Shown piece by piece: positions 32,587-41,394 of a stretch of 46,203 bases of DNA. The notes under the pieces were generated by a model. It did no database searches and was not told the DNA's origin. It saw only the letters and a list, made by a program, of their open reading frames with translations. The DNA is taken from assembly GCA_001593935.1 (NCBI GenBank), contig LUCE01000008.1, positions 1 through 46,203 of the forward strand. Direction: 5' to 3'. The stretch comes from Candidatus Bathyarchaeota archaeon B26-2. Lineage in GTDB: Archaea; Thermoproteota; Bathyarchaeia; Bathyarchaeales; B26-1. Made by a program: the position numbers and the translations under genes. Position 1 is the first letter of the stretch, and each line of letters starts with the position of its first letter.

Positions 32587-33933
32587 TCAGGTTTCTTTGA
32601 GCCACTCTACCGGATGCCTTTCGATGAACGTGTCGAGAATCTTCTCCGCCTTTTCCGGGGATGGAGTCAAGGGGTCTAGGGCTATCGCCTGCGTTATGAG
32701 TCCCTTGTCGCGCTCTAGGATTCCGTCGACGAGTATCTCAAATTTCTGTAGATGCTGGTTCAGTATGCTGAGGACGGCGTCTGGAACACGGAACCTCCCG
32801 ACGGGCGATGGTCCGTGCTTACTCATCTCGGCTGGAACCTCAACGATGTGGTCTGGGTTCACACCCTCTATTACTCCATCGTTCGGAATGTTCACGGCTT
32901 GGAGTGTGATAGTCCTCTCGTTCACAATCGCAGAGATTATATCTAGGGCGTACTCTCCTGAAGGAACTATCCTTGCCTCCTCTTTTCCTTCGGCCATGCG
33001 CTGGAGCCCCTTCATCCGGTCTTCCTCTCGTTTGACCGCGTCCTTCCTCAAAGTTCTAAGATCATAATCGATGTAGCCGCTCTTCCCCTTCAGTATGGGT
33101 CCATACTTTGGGTCCTCCATCCATTCGTAAAGATAATGGAAGAACTCTGAGGTGTGTCTATCACTGAGGGTTGGAGGCACGTTGAAGACCTTGCAGAGTT
33201 CTCTCCCGATCATGTATGGATGTTTCGTTATGACGCTCTCAAACTCCTCCATGAAGAGACGACTCAAAAACTCTTCGTAGACGCTCTCGCTTTCATACTT
33301 GATGTCGAGGGTCCATGTGAGATGATTTATGCCAACAGCGGCGATCTCCAACCTCTCGATGGAACACGACCGCTCCTTTGAGGTGAGGATGTTAGATGCT
33401 AGCCTACGGATGTGGTTGAAGCCGTGGCAGAGGCCTAGAATCTCTAGGTTTGTGGCCTTCCTAACTGCTCTACATATGGCGGTCATGGGGTTTGTGAAGT
33501 TGATCATGACGGCGTAGGGGGCTATATCCTTCAGTCTGTAGGCTACGTCAAAGATTGCGGGTATCTCGAGCAAGCCTTTGAGCAATCCGCTTGGGCCGAC
33601 TGTGTCCCCAACCACCTCTACGACGCCGAGCTTTAGGGGAACCTCGAGTATCTCCTTGAAGGCCTCTAGGCCGCCGACCCTTATCGTCAAGATGACGAAG
33701 TCAGCGGTCTCTAGGGCCTCCTCGAGACTTGTGGTGGCCACAACCTCTAGATCGACCTCTTTTTCCTTAACGATATTACTCACAATCCTATTCATGACTT
33801 TCAGTCTCTCTTCGTTAATGTCCATAAGGACGAGCTCGCTTCCCCAGAGGTCGTCTACCCTGAAGAAGTCTCCGAAGAGACCTAAGGTGAAGTGGCTTCC
33901 AGCGCCAACGATGACTATTCTAGGGGCGTTCAT
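32587..33933 (-). CDS. Glycoside hydrolase family 4 (alpha-glucosidase/galactosidase/galacturonidase type)
   Basis: 448 residues. N-terminal Rossmann fold I-V-I-V-G-A-G-S for NAD, then M-D-I-N-E-E-R-L, N-F-T-N-P-M (about residues 145-150), the C-H-G motif near residue 169 and G-I-N-H-L-T-W near 200; these residues bind NAD and the divalent metal of GH4. The family cleaves glycosides by oxidation at C3 and elimination, including galacturonides. Cytoplasmic. The gene is alone on its strand between convergent GNAT and the transglutaminase-like gene, which follows upstream with 105 nt between them. Substrate is not predictable, but a uronide would fit the rest of the window. Confidence 0.9.
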   Translation of the reverse strand: MNAPRIVIVGAGSHFTLGLFGDFFRVDDLWGSELVLMDINEERLKVMNRIVSNIVKEKEVDLEVVATTSLEEALETADFVILTIRVGGLEAFKEILEVPLKLGVVEVVGDTVGPSGLLKGLLEIPAIFDVAYRLKDIAPYAVMINFTNPMTAICRAVRKATNLEILGLCHGFNHIRRLASNILTSKERSCSIERLEIAAVGINHLTWTLDIKYESESVYEEFLSRLFMEEFESVITKHPYMIGRELCKVFNVPPTLSDRHTSEFFHYLYEWMEDPKYGPILKGKSGYIDYDLRTLRKDAVKREEDRMKGLQRMAEGKEEARIVPSGEYALDIISAIVNERTITLQAVNIPNDGVIEGVNPDHIVEVPAEMSKHGPSPVGRFRVPDAVLSILNQHLQKFEILVDGILERDKGLITQAIALDPLTPSPEKAEKILDTFIERHPVEWLKET

Positions 33934-34038
33934 GGCATCAGCTACGGAACCTCTCCATATATTAGTTTCTTCAGCGTCAACCGGCTCGTTTAAGGGGTTC
34001 CCTAGGGCGTAGCAAGTCTCCCTCAGACCGTCGGCCCA

Positions 34039-35097
34039 CTACTCTTTTTTTGAGTACCGGAAGACTTGGTCCCTCTTGAAGTATTTGGTAAGCGGACTCT
34101 TATTCTTGCTCTCGTTTAGGGGGACGAGCTGCTCCTCCTTGAGGTGTGGGTCGTACTCGAGGAGGCGGAGACGCTCAGCCCTATTAGGCTCGTTCAGATG
34201 TAGGTAAAGCTCAACCATGTTTATCGGGCCTAAGTTGTCCAGGTACGCCCCGAGGATGCGGAAGGTCGGGTCCATCCATACCCATTGATTTAGAGACTCG
34301 CTGAAGACCTCGGTCGTCGAGTGGCCCTCAGCCAAGAGTATGCGGTATCCCGCGTCCTCGTCTATTCCCCCTTCTGGAGGCCATGGACGGTTCATCCCTA
34401 TCCTGCGGCATGGTATCCCTAAGGCGTTACAGGCGTAGGAGAAGATGGCGGCTATATTTCCACACCAGACCCTATCTTTGCCGGCTATGGTCCTCTCGTA
34501 CTGTTGGAAGGGTGTGAGTCCACTCATCTCGTCGGAAGGAATCCCCCTATATGGCTCGAGGTCGTCGATTATGGCTTTTGCTAAGGATTTGGCGGCCTCG
34601 TAGTCCGAACTTGCGTCGGCGATTAGTCTGCCCCACCTCTTTCGGGCGTAAGACCGCTCCTCATGGGTTGGGTCCTCTGTAATCCATTCCTCGACGCGTC
34701 CCTGATGTAGATGCAGGTCGCTCTCTTGGATTATGACCCAGCTCGGACTCGTTCGACCCCTAGCGGCGTAGATAGCGCTTGGGTAGTAGCCTACAACCAT
34801 CGTGTAGGTCCTCGTCTCAGACCCCTCTCTCGATACAGCCTTAACCTTGAGCGTAGAGTGTTGAGGTTCTCGAGCTGGGGTCTCTCTGAAGAGTATCTTT
34901 ATCTTCCCGTCCCGGCTCTCTTTAGGAGGACCGTCATCGAAGGCGTAGACGAGGTGGGAAAAACCCCTAACTTGGGGCTCTAGGGTTACCTCTATGCCCA
35001 CGCCATCCTTAAGCCCCTCAACGGACTTGAGCGTTAAATCCTCCCTCCTAGGATAGAGGCGCCAATAGTTCGTCCTAAACTCCACGGTCTCCACCAA
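34039..35097 (-). CDS. Transglutaminase-like cysteine protease-fold protein
   Basis: 352 residues. An N-terminal beta domain of about 110 residues precedes a transglutaminase core with catalytic-type triad positions: C in R-V-W-C-G-N near residue 213, H in E-G-H-S-T-T-E near 257, D in W-M-D-P-T near 274. No signal peptide or membrane helix is visible. Such proteins cleave or cross-link peptides or amides. The minus-strand start (ATG 35097) faces a 465-bp intergenic region. Its partner gene is unclear; it precedes the GH4 gene on the same strand. Confidence 0.8.
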   Translation of the reverse strand: MVETVEFRTNYWRLYPRREDLTLKSVEGLKDGVGIEVTLEPQVRGFSHLVYAFDDGPPKESRDGKIKILFRETPAREPQHSTLKVKAVSREGSETRTYTMVVGYYPSAIYAARGRTSPSWVIIQESDLHLHQGRVEEWITEDPTHEERSYARKRWGRLIADASSDYEAAKSLAKAIIDDLEPYRGIPSDEMSGLTPFQQYERTIAGKDRVWCGNIAAIFSYACNALGIPCRRIGMNRPWPPEGGIDEDAGYRILLAEGHSTTEVFSESLNQWVWMDPTFRILGAYLDNLGPINMVELYLHLNEPNRAERLRLLEYDPHLKEEQLVPLNESKNKSPLTKYFKRDQVFRYSKKE

Positions 35098-35562
35098 GTT
35101 ATCACCGCCTCAAAGCATAACAACAAATTATCGATATCTGGGTTATATGTAGCTAAGGGCAAGTGGGGTATACATTAATGTAATGAGGCTAGAAAGCGAT
35201 TTTTCTGTTAAAGGTCCTTTACCTTTTCAACCAGCAATAAATCGACATTTATCTCAAGGTGCATTTGAAAAGAATTAACGACTTGATATGATTGGGAAAT
35301 GATACCTCACTAAGATTATCTCATCATCCTTGCGAGTACTGATGGAGTATACTAAGAGTTTCATCGGCCTCATAAAGGTACAAGGATTCTCCGCAACGGT
35401 ACCTTCAATCGTAAGATGTAGAGATGAACAGTCGTATGAAAAGAAGAAATTAAAGCCTCGATAAATAATAATTGATGTGCGGACTGATGGTCCTCGAGGG
35501 GGTTAGAATCTTCCGTTACCTACGCAATTACACATGGATGGACGAGCCTTGGGGGTGAATGT
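35098..35562. other. 465-bp AT-rich divergent intergenic region with several inverted repeats
   Basis: No long frame in either strand. Visible: palindrome TACATTAATGTA (35171-35182), hairpin AAAGGT-CCTTT-ACCTTT (35210-35226), and AAGGTAC ... GTACCTT (7-bp arms, about 35376-35406). A 23-codon frame at 35486-35557 ends just before the reductase gene and could be a leader peptide, but support is weak. Confidence 0.5.
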
Positions 35563-36306
35563 TTGCGTAAGGTGGCCTTGGGCGGTACCGGCCTTGAGGT
35601 CTCGAGGCTCTGTATAGGGACGGATTACTCAAGTGTTTATGGAAGTTCACCCTTAGGCCTGAAGATACTCCTAAGAGGGTTCGAATTGGGTGTAAACTTC
35701 TGGGATACTTCTGAGAGCTATGGTTCCTACCCAGCTATAAGGGAAGCTCTCAAGAGGCTGAAGAGGAGCGACGTCATAATCACGAGTAAGAGCTACAGCC
35801 AGAATAGGGCCGGGGTTGAGAGGCACCTGGATGAGGCTCTACAAGGCATGGACACAGATTACGTGGACATCTTCATGCTCCACGCGGTGGACAGCATAGA
35901 AGAGTTTAAACGTAGAGGAGAAGCCTTAGAGTTCCTCTTAGACGCGAAAGAGAAGGGCCTAATAAGGAGTGTAGGCCTCTCAACCCACTCAGCCGAGACG
36001 GCTTGGGCCTTAGCCGAGGTTCCTGAGGTTGAGGTCGTCCTAGCGGTCCTGAACATGGAGGGGCTTAGAATCCGTGAGGGAGACGTAGAACTTATGCGCT
36101 CAGCCTTGAGGAGGCTTCACCAAGCTGGGAAAGGGGTCTATCTCATGAAGGTTCTGGCCAGAGGGAGGCTGGCGGATAGGGCGGAGGAAGCCCTAAGGTA
36201 CGCGTTCAACATTCCTTACGTTCACTCGGTCTCCGTCGGCATAAGAACCTTGCAAGAACTAGAGTTCGCCGTCAAGGTGGCGGAAGAATCTGAGGGAGGC
36301 GGGTGA
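35563..36306 (+). CDS. Aldo/keto reductase
   Basis: 247 residues, short by roughly 30-70 residues against typical members, mainly in the C-terminal part. The catalytic tetrad is present: D48 in F-W-D-T, Y53 in S-E-S-Y-G, K76 in I-T-S-K-S and H106 in F-M-L-H-A. An NADPH-binding S-V-G-I-R-T segment is near residue 225. It reduces carbonyls of sugars or aldehydes. TTG 35563 is chosen because the family start (G-G-T-G-L-E-V-S-R) lies directly behind it, after the purine-rich GGGGGTGA. The following helical gene begins just at or after its stop. Confidence 0.87.
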   Translation: MRKVALGGTGLEVSRLCIGTDYSSVYGSSPLGLKILLRGFELGVNFWDTSESYGSYPAIREALKRLKRSDVIITSKSYSQNRAGVERHLDEALQGMDTDYVDIFMLHAVDSIEEFKRRGEALEFLLDAKEKGLIRSVGLSTHSAETAWALAEVPEVEVVLAVLNMEGLRIREGDVELMRSALRRLHQAGKGVYLMKVLARGRLADRAEEALRYAFNIPYVHSVSVGIRTLQELEFAVKVAEESEGGG

Positions 36307-36307
36307 G

Positions 36308-36790
36308 ATTCAGGCCGACGGCCTAATCGGGAGGCTTAGGAGGCTCTTACACTCCATAGCTCTAGAGACTGTCATCTTCATGTGTGGTATCGAGGCCGCT
36401 GAGAGGAACCCGGAGGCCGCAGTTCAGCTCGCGAAGGCGTGTATGAAGCTCGTCTCAGAAGCTACGTCACAACTAAGGAGAGAATATGCGAGAGAAGAGG
36501 CCGCGAGGAGGGCGTATGAGGACCTAGAGACGGCTGAGAGACTCTTCAGGTCGGTGGTAGCTGGGAGACTCATCTCCAAGGACGCTGAGAAGGTGATTCC
36601 CCACGGAGCCGACGCCAGCAGAGTCTTGATCTTGGACGTGGCCCACAGCTACGTCCATAAGGCGATCAACCACCTGAAAGAGTCGGAGAACGTCAGAGAT
36701 TACAGCGAGGCCATAGAGCTCCTAAACGAGGCTAGAAGAACCTCGGCCCCAAAGACCCTATACAAACTCGTATACGAGATAGCCGGATAG
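36308..36790 (+). CDS. Helical protein of unknown function (start codon uncertain)
   Basis: The safe part begins at ATG 36380 (136 residues). The same frame is open upstream and reads as plausible protein (an amphipathic helix with G-R-L-R-R-L-L-H-S-I-A-L-E) back to 36308, where ATT follows GGGAGG (36294-36299) at good spacing and directly overlaps the aldo/keto reductase stop region; ATT is a rare but known archaeal start. The product is all-helical and charged, possibly a four-helix bundle of the HEPN-like kind, but the HEPN R-x4-6-H motif is not clear. No family recognised. A hairpin follows its stop. Confidence 0.65.
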   Translation: MQADGLIGRLRRLLHSIALETVIFMCGIEAAERNPEAAVQLAKACMKLVSEATSQLRREYAREEAARRAYEDLETAERLFRSVVAGRLISKDAEKVIPHGADASRVLILDVAHSYVHKAINHLKESENVRDYSEAIELLNEARRTSAPKTLYKLVYEIAG

Positions 36791-36805
36791 GGAGAGAGCC
36801 TCTCC
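36791..36805 (+). terminator. Hairpin directly after the helical-protein gene
   Basis: GGAGAG-AGC-CTCTCC: 6-bp perfect stem with a 3-nt loop right after the TAG stop (36788-36790). It could end transcription or protect the mRNA; only two short pyrimidine runs follow. Confidence 0.35.
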
Positions 36806-36808
36806 TCT

Positions 36809-37000
36809 ATGGATATCTCCAAGCTTAAGGAGCTCTTTAACCATCCCCTCCATTCTGATATTGTAAACCTTGAGTCTCTCATCCTCCACCGCCCTCTTTA
36901 TGGTCAGCGAATCTGGGTGCCGGTGCATAGATCGACACCACATCTTACGATGCCGGACGAAGAGGTGTCTATGATAATCTCGATAGCGGACTACGGATAG
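36809..37000 (+). CDS. Doubtful small ORF
   Basis: 63 residues with no recognised motif. The frame lies in a 281-bp stretch with no other gene; arginine codons differ from the AGG/AGA-rich use of neighbours. An opposing minus-strand frame (36758-36943) is equally possible. Either may be chance. Confidence 0.2.
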   Translation: MDISKLKELFNHPLHSDIVNLESLILHRPLYGQRIWVPVHRSTPHLTMPDEEVSMIISIADYG

Positions 37001-37071
37001 CTGAAGGGGAGCGGCTCTATCACCCTTATTATTAAGGTATTATGTGAGAAAGTTATAAATGGGGGGTTTAG

Positions 37072-37857
37072 GTGGTTCGTTGGGAGAGGACAGTTAATCT
37101 CCCAGCTGAGAAGGTCTACAAAGCCATCTTAGATTATATTAGGGCTGGCTCCATAAATTACGGTGATAAAGTTGAGCGTTTCTCTGAACCATCATATATC
37201 GAGGTTAAAACTGCAGAGTCCTACATTCTAAAGGTATACGTAACCCCTCAAGGGCCCGATAGGTGCCAAGTTCTGTTCGACTTTTACGATCGCTATAAAA
37301 CTGGAATTATAGTTTCATTGTTCCTCGGTTTGATTATGGGAATTGCCCTCCGTAACCCGTGGGTCCTAATTTTTAGTTTAGTAGTAGGGGTCTTAGGTGA
37401 AATGAAGTGGACGCAAATAAGCTGGATTCGTTATAAGAATAGGATTTTGGGTCTTCTCGAGTCTGCAGAGCGTAGTGGTGTTGTACCGGAGTTTGGGGTT
37501 AAGGTTGAGGTGGAGGTTCCAGACGATGTTGAAGCCCTGTATAAGCGATTGGTTGACGCCTACAACAGGCTTTATGGCAGCGGTAAACTCCTCGTCGAAC
37601 ACGAGATAAAACCATACATGAGTAAGGGCCTAAGCCGCGAAGAAGCCATAACCAAACTGGCAGAGAGGGAGGGAATAGCTGGGAGGATTAAGGTTAAGAA
37701 GACTCTTCCAGTAGACGACCTTTATAACCGGCTGATGCGTGTATACATTAGCAGAAGTAGAGAGATTCTTGAACGTAAGATAGAAGAGTACATAGATAAG
37801 GGACTGAGCAGGAGGGAAGCCATAAAGAGAATAGCAGAGGAGGAGGGGATAACCTAA
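37072..37857 (+). CDS. Membrane protein with duplicated helical C-terminal motif
   Basis: 261 residues. Residues 1-78 resemble a small START/SRPBCC-like alpha-beta domain (V-N-L-P-A-E-K-V-Y-K-A-I-L near the start). Two hydrophobic helices (about 83-100 and 102-118) form a hairpin in the membrane. The cytoplasmic-looking tail carries a repeat of about 60 residues twice: L-Y-K-R-L ... K-G-L-S-R-E-E-A-I ... E-G-I and L-Y-N-R-L ... K-G-L-S-R-R-E-A-I ... E-G-I, reminiscent of SHOCT-type short C-terminal motifs. GTG 37072 is close to a TATA-like TTATAAAT (37052-37059), so probably leaderless. Base composition is AT-richer than neighbours. Function unknown. Confidence 0.75.
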   Translation: MVRWERTVNLPAEKVYKAILDYIRAGSINYGDKVERFSEPSYIEVKTAESYILKVYVTPQGPDRCQVLFDFYDRYKTGIIVSLFLGLIMGIALRNPWVLIFSLVVGVLGEMKWTQISWIRYKNRILGLLESAERSGVVPEFGVKVEVEVPDDVEALYKRLVDAYNRLYGSGKLLVEHEIKPYMSKGLSREEAITKLAEREGIAGRIKVKKTLPVDDLYNRLMRVYISRSREILERKIEEYIDKGLSRREAIKRIAEEEGIT

Positions 37858-37971
37858 AAACACCAATTCTCCGCGTGCTCTTTAATCCTCGCATAAACTC
37901 TTATGTGCTGAAGCCTCCGGCCTAAATCGATGGACATGGTTGATGCCTCGGATTTCAGCCTCGTTAGGCTT

Positions 37972-38434
37972 CTACTTCTCCACCGGCTTAACAATGACGG
38001 CCGTTCCGTAGGCTGAGAAGATAGTGATCGCTGGGGTTCCGCTCGTCTCGAAGTCCACCTTGATGAGGGCGTCGGCCCCCAACCTCTTGGCGTGTAGTAT
38101 CAGCCTCGCGAGAGACTCGTTTCTAGCCTTCACACACTCGGAGACGAAGGAGGTTATCTCGCCTCCAACCAACGTCTAGAGCGAGGCTGCAATCTGCCCT
38201 CCAAAGCCCCTAGCCCTCACGGTTAAACCGTACACTGGACCGATAACCCTGATAATCTCGTAGCCTGGAATGTAATCCATCGTAACCACGGGGAAGGTGC
38301 ATGTTCCTCTTCCTCCCTCTGCGCCCTAATAGGCTTCAAGGCTTCGAGGCCTAGGGCCTCCCACACCAAGGACACGACAACCCTTCCCGTATCTCACTCA
38401 CACCTAGATCATGCCTACAATAAGGACATCTCAT
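37972..38434 (-). pseudogene. Broken zinc-ribbon/YbjQ (UPF0145) protein gene
   Basis: On the minus strand, ATG 38434 opens a zinc ribbon (C-P-Y-C ... C-P-W-C-G-R-P) that ends at TAG 38351. After a frame change, the frame has a TAG (GCC-TAT-TAG) and then a full YbjQ domain from GTG 38289: P-G-Y-E-I, I-G-P-V-Y-G, then TAG at 38176-38178, then G-G-E-I ... A-R-N-E-S-L-A-R-L ... L-G-A-D-A-L-I-K ... Y-G-T-A-V-I-V to the stop at 37972. YbjQ proteins of about 105 residues are otherwise intact at this length, so one frameshift and two TAG codons interrupt what was a ribbon-YbjQ fusion. The 3' part (37972-38172, 66 residues) might still be translated from TTG, but it lacks the first half of the fold. 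Confidence 0.72.
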
Positions 38435-38483
38435 AACTATATCAACCGGAACTCGGCATAAACCTTTCTACGGTAAACCTTTA

Positions 38484-40478
38484 ATGAGGTTCCTCCATAA
38501 AGGAATGTTCAGGGTTCTCCATCGAGGTAGGGAAGCCAGCATGAACATTATGGAATACCTCTGTAGAGAAGCTAAGAGGATAACCGACCTCTCGCTAAAG
38601 GAGGTTGGAGACCCAAACCGCTGGGTCGAGACCGAAGAGGAGAGACGGAGAATCTTCATCGATATGCTCGGGTTAACCGAGTACATGAAGATGGAGAAAC
38701 GGCCTCCCCTCAAATTAACCGTTACGGGCAGACTACAACGTGGAGACTACATCATCGAGAAGGTTCACTTTCAGAGCCTCCCAAGGCTCTACGTAACAGG
38801 AAACCTCTACATCCCAAAAGACTTGGAGAAACCAGCTCCAGCCGTGCTCTACCTCTGCGGCCACTCGCTGGAGCAGAAACACCATTACCAAGCCCACGCC
38901 CGAAAGTTCGCCCAGCTCGGCTTCGTCACATTCATAATCGAAACCATACAACGCGGCGAAATCCGCGGCCACCACCACGGAGCATACCACTACGGATGGT
39001 TCAACTGGTACAGCCTAGGCTACACACCGGCAGGGGTCGAGGTCTGGAACAGCATTAGAGCCCTAGACCTCCTCCAGTCCAGACCCGAAGTCGACCCCCA
39101 GAGGATAGGCGTAACCGGCATCTCAGGCGGAGGCGCCATGAGCTGGTTCCTAACAGCCGTCGACAAGAGAGTGAAGGCCGCCGCACCCGTCTGCGGAACC
39201 GCCACAATAGCATCCCACGTCTGCAAAAGAACGATAGAAGGCCACTGCGACTGCATGTTCTGGATAAACAACCACATGTGGGACCTAACAGACGTAGGCG
39301 CCCTGATAGCCCCCAGACCCCTCCTAATAGCCTCAGCCGAGAGAGACTGGATCTTCGATATCCAGTCGGTCAGGCTGATATACCGTAGACTCAAGAGGCT
39401 CTATGAGGCTTTAGGCCGTTCGGATGATATACTTCTAGTCGAGACCCCGGGAGGCCACTCCTACCACAAGAACTCGAGACTCCTCATATTCGCTTGGTTC
39501 CTTAGACACTTGAAGGGCGTCGAAGCCTCACCCGAGGAGGTAGGCGACATAGATGAGAGCCCAGAATCCCAAGAAAACCTAGAAGACTTGAGAGTCTTCA
39601 AGGAGGGGCTTCCACCCGACGAGCTGGTGACAACCGTCCAAGAATGGTTCATAAAGCCGGCTGAGCCGCCGAGGATCGAGACCTCCAAAGACCTAGAAGA
39701 GTACAGGCGGAGGCTCGTAAGTAGGCTACTCGAGAAGACCTTCAACTCCTTCCCGAAGGAGCCGTGCAACCTCGATGTCGAGGTTGAACTCGTCCAAGAG
39801 TCGGGAGACTGGATAGGCTACCGCGTAGGCTTCACGCCGGAGGAAGGCTGGAGGCTACATATCCATCTCCGAAGGCACAAGGAGACTCGTGAACCCGTTC
39901 CCGTAGTCGTATCCTTGGCTAGAACGGCTAGGACACTGAACTTCGGAGACGAAGCCATGCGTGGACTCAGGAATAGATGGGCGAGGGCCTTCTTGGAGGT
40001 CAGAGGCATAGGCGAAACCTCTTGGTCCCAAGATTTACAGTGGCTGATAAGGAGGTCAGCCATGCTGACCGGTAGAACCGTGGCCACCATGAGGGTCTAC
40101 GACACTCTCAGGGCAATGGAAGCCCTAACCACCCTGAACTGGATAGACAAGGATGGGATAGCGGTGATGGGGAGCGGTGAGATGGCGGCCATAACCCTCT
40201 ACGCCGCCCTAATTAAGGGAGGGCTAAGAGCCGTCATACTGCAGAGCCCGCCGCCAACACAGAACGTAAGGTCGAGCCCAGACGGTTCAGGACCCGCGAT
40301 AGAGATGCTCAACTGCTTAAGGTATACGGACCTACCATACGTGGCGGGGCTCCTCTGGCCGACAGACCTCATATTTCTAGGCCCGAGACCGGAGACATAC
40401 CGGTGGGCAGAGGACCTATACATCAAGCTGGGACCGCCGGGAACCGTAAAACACGTAAAAAACCTATCAGTGTTGTGA
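38484..40478 (+). CDS. Tandem alpha/beta hydrolase (acetyl xylan esterase-like), second domain degenerate
   Basis: 664 residues. The first domain (about 60-350) is an alpha/beta hydrolase of the acetyl-xylan esterase/dienelactone hydrolase type: oxyanion strand V-L-Y-L-C-G-H, nucleophile elbow G-I-S-G-G-G near residue 213, acid in A-E-R-D-W near 285, H in G-G-H-S-Y-H near 327. A second domain of the same kind (about 440-664) follows, but at its elbow the order is V-M-G-S-G-E-M-A, in which the aligned serine position is glycine. The acid and histidine cannot be placed confidently there. No signal peptide. It would remove acetyl or other ester groups from imported sugars. ATG 38484; later ATGs at codons 8 and 20 are possible starts. 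Confidence 0.85.
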   Translation: MRFLHKGMFRVLHRGREASMNIMEYLCREAKRITDLSLKEVGDPNRWVETEEERRRIFIDMLGLTEYMKMEKRPPLKLTVTGRLQRGDYIIEKVHFQSLPRLYVTGNLYIPKDLEKPAPAVLYLCGHSLEQKHHYQAHARKFAQLGFVTFIIETIQRGEIRGHHHGAYHYGWFNWYSLGYTPAGVEVWNSIRALDLLQSRPEVDPQRIGVTGISGGGAMSWFLTAVDKRVKAAAPVCGTATIASHVCKRTIEGHCDCMFWINNHMWDLTDVGALIAPRPLLIASAERDWIFDIQSVRLIYRRLKRLYEALGRSDDILLVETPGGHSYHKNSRLLIFAWFLRHLKGVEASPEEVGDIDESPESQENLEDLRVFKEGLPPDELVTTVQEWFIKPAEPPRIETSKDLEEYRRRLVSRLLEKTFNSFPKEPCNLDVEVELVQESGDWIGYRVGFTPEEGWRLHIHLRRHKETREPVPVVVSLARTARTLNFGDEAMRGLRNRWARAFLEVRGIGETSWSQDLQWLIRRSAMLTGRTVATMRVYDTLRAMEALTTLNWIDKDGIAVMGSGEMAAITLYAALIKGGLRAVILQSPPPTQNVRSSPDGSGPAIEMLNCLRYTDLPYVAGLLWPTDLIFLGPRPETYRWAEDLYIKLGPPGTVKHVKNLSVL

Positions 40479-40612
40479 TCAACAGGGTAACCGCCCATAT
40501 CTCCTAAAGCATTTGGGGCTATTCGTCAAGAGGCCCGGTAACCTTCAGCATCGCATCTAGGTTGAGATTATACAGTTTATTTATTCGTATCTTGTTGTCT
40601 TAAGACTCTTTC

Positions 40613-40849
40613 GTGCACATTTATATGGTTACTCGAGGAGAGGGTATTTTCGGGTTGGGAGAGATGAAGGGTTCTGACGGAGAGGACGTTCTGGACTTGA
40701 ATGATCGTTGGGTTAGGTATCTGGAAGAGGACGACCGGTTCTGGAAGGTCTGTCTCAAGGTGGCGAGGGCTAAGCCTCACTTATGTGCTGAGGAGGTTGA
40801 GGCCGAAGCAACCTTGATAGTGCTCGGGTTAAGGCCTGAACCGGAATAA
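40613..40849 (+). CDS. Small protein of unknown function
   Basis: 78 residues from GTG 40613 or 74 from ATG 40625. No family recognised; the second half is helical with K-V-A-R-A-K-P-H and A-E-E-V-E-A-E-A. A TATA-like TTTATTTATT (about 40577-40586) lies about 30 nt upstream, which fits a leaderless mRNA starting near GTG 40613. The cupin gene follows 50 nt later on the same strand. Confidence 0.6.
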   Translation: MHIYMVTRGEGIFGLGEMKGSDGEDVLDLNDRWVRYLEEDDRFWKVCLKVARAKPHLCAEEVEAEATLIVLGLRPEPE

Positions 40850-40899
40850 TCCTTTATCAAGAGAAAAGAAGATTAAATACTGCTCTAGGGTGTGGATGA

Positions 40900-41247
40900 A
40901 TGAAGGTGGTTAAGGGCAAGGATGTGAGGGCCTTCCCCATATTTGGCGGCGTCTCGGGGAGGGTTGTCTTCAGCAGCGACAGAGTCATGTTCCTGCTCGT
41001 GGAGATACCTCCTAGAGGGGTTGTCCCTGAGCATAGCCACCCCCACGAACAGATGGGGGTCTGCCTCAAGGGTAGAGCCGAGTTCATTTCGGGAGAGGAG
41101 AGGGTGACGGTCGAGGAAGGAACCTTCTACTGGATAAGGCCCGGGGAGAGACACGGCGTTGTATCTCTAGTCGATGAGCCGAGCCTCTTCTTAGATGTCT
41201 TCAACCCTCCTAGAGAGGATTACTTAGAGAAAGCAGGGCTTCGGTGA
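40900..41247 (+). CDS. Cupin domain protein
   Basis: 115 residues, a single cupin barrel. Metal-binding motif 1 reads H46-S-H48-P-H-E51-Q (within E-H-S-H-P-H-E-Q-M-G-V-C-L-K-G) and motif 2 has H87 in R-P-G-E-R-H-G-V. Such small cupins bind sugars, phytochemicals or metals, and are often sugar-acid isomerases, oxidases or regulators' partners. ATG 40900. It may belong to the same transcript as the upstream small gene; otherwise isolated. Confidence 0.87.
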   Translation: MKVVKGKDVRAFPIFGGVSGRVVFSSDRVMFLLVEIPPRGVVPEHSHPHEQMGVCLKGRAEFISGEERVTVEEGTFYWIRPGERHGVVSLVDEPSLFLDVFNPPREDYLEKAGLR

Positions 41248-41394
41248 GAGAACTTTCTTGTAGTCCTTGGTTTAAGAGATCAACCCATTCTCGAAACTAT
41301 CGATCTAAAGACTCGTAAACTAGATTTTAAGTTCATAAATCTTTAAAGTATCTCGTAGGATACGTTCTGTTGTGTCGGCATTTATGGTGATTGT

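Noticed and set aside
36758-36943. Minus-strand frame after the helical-protein gene
   Set aside because: It overlaps the end of that gene, has no ribosome site or motif and competes with another weak frame.
38176-38178. In-frame TAG read as pyrrolysine
   Set aside because: TAG ends several clearly intact genes in this window (for example at 2511, 7246, 13707 and 20524), and the same gene has another TAG and a frameshift.
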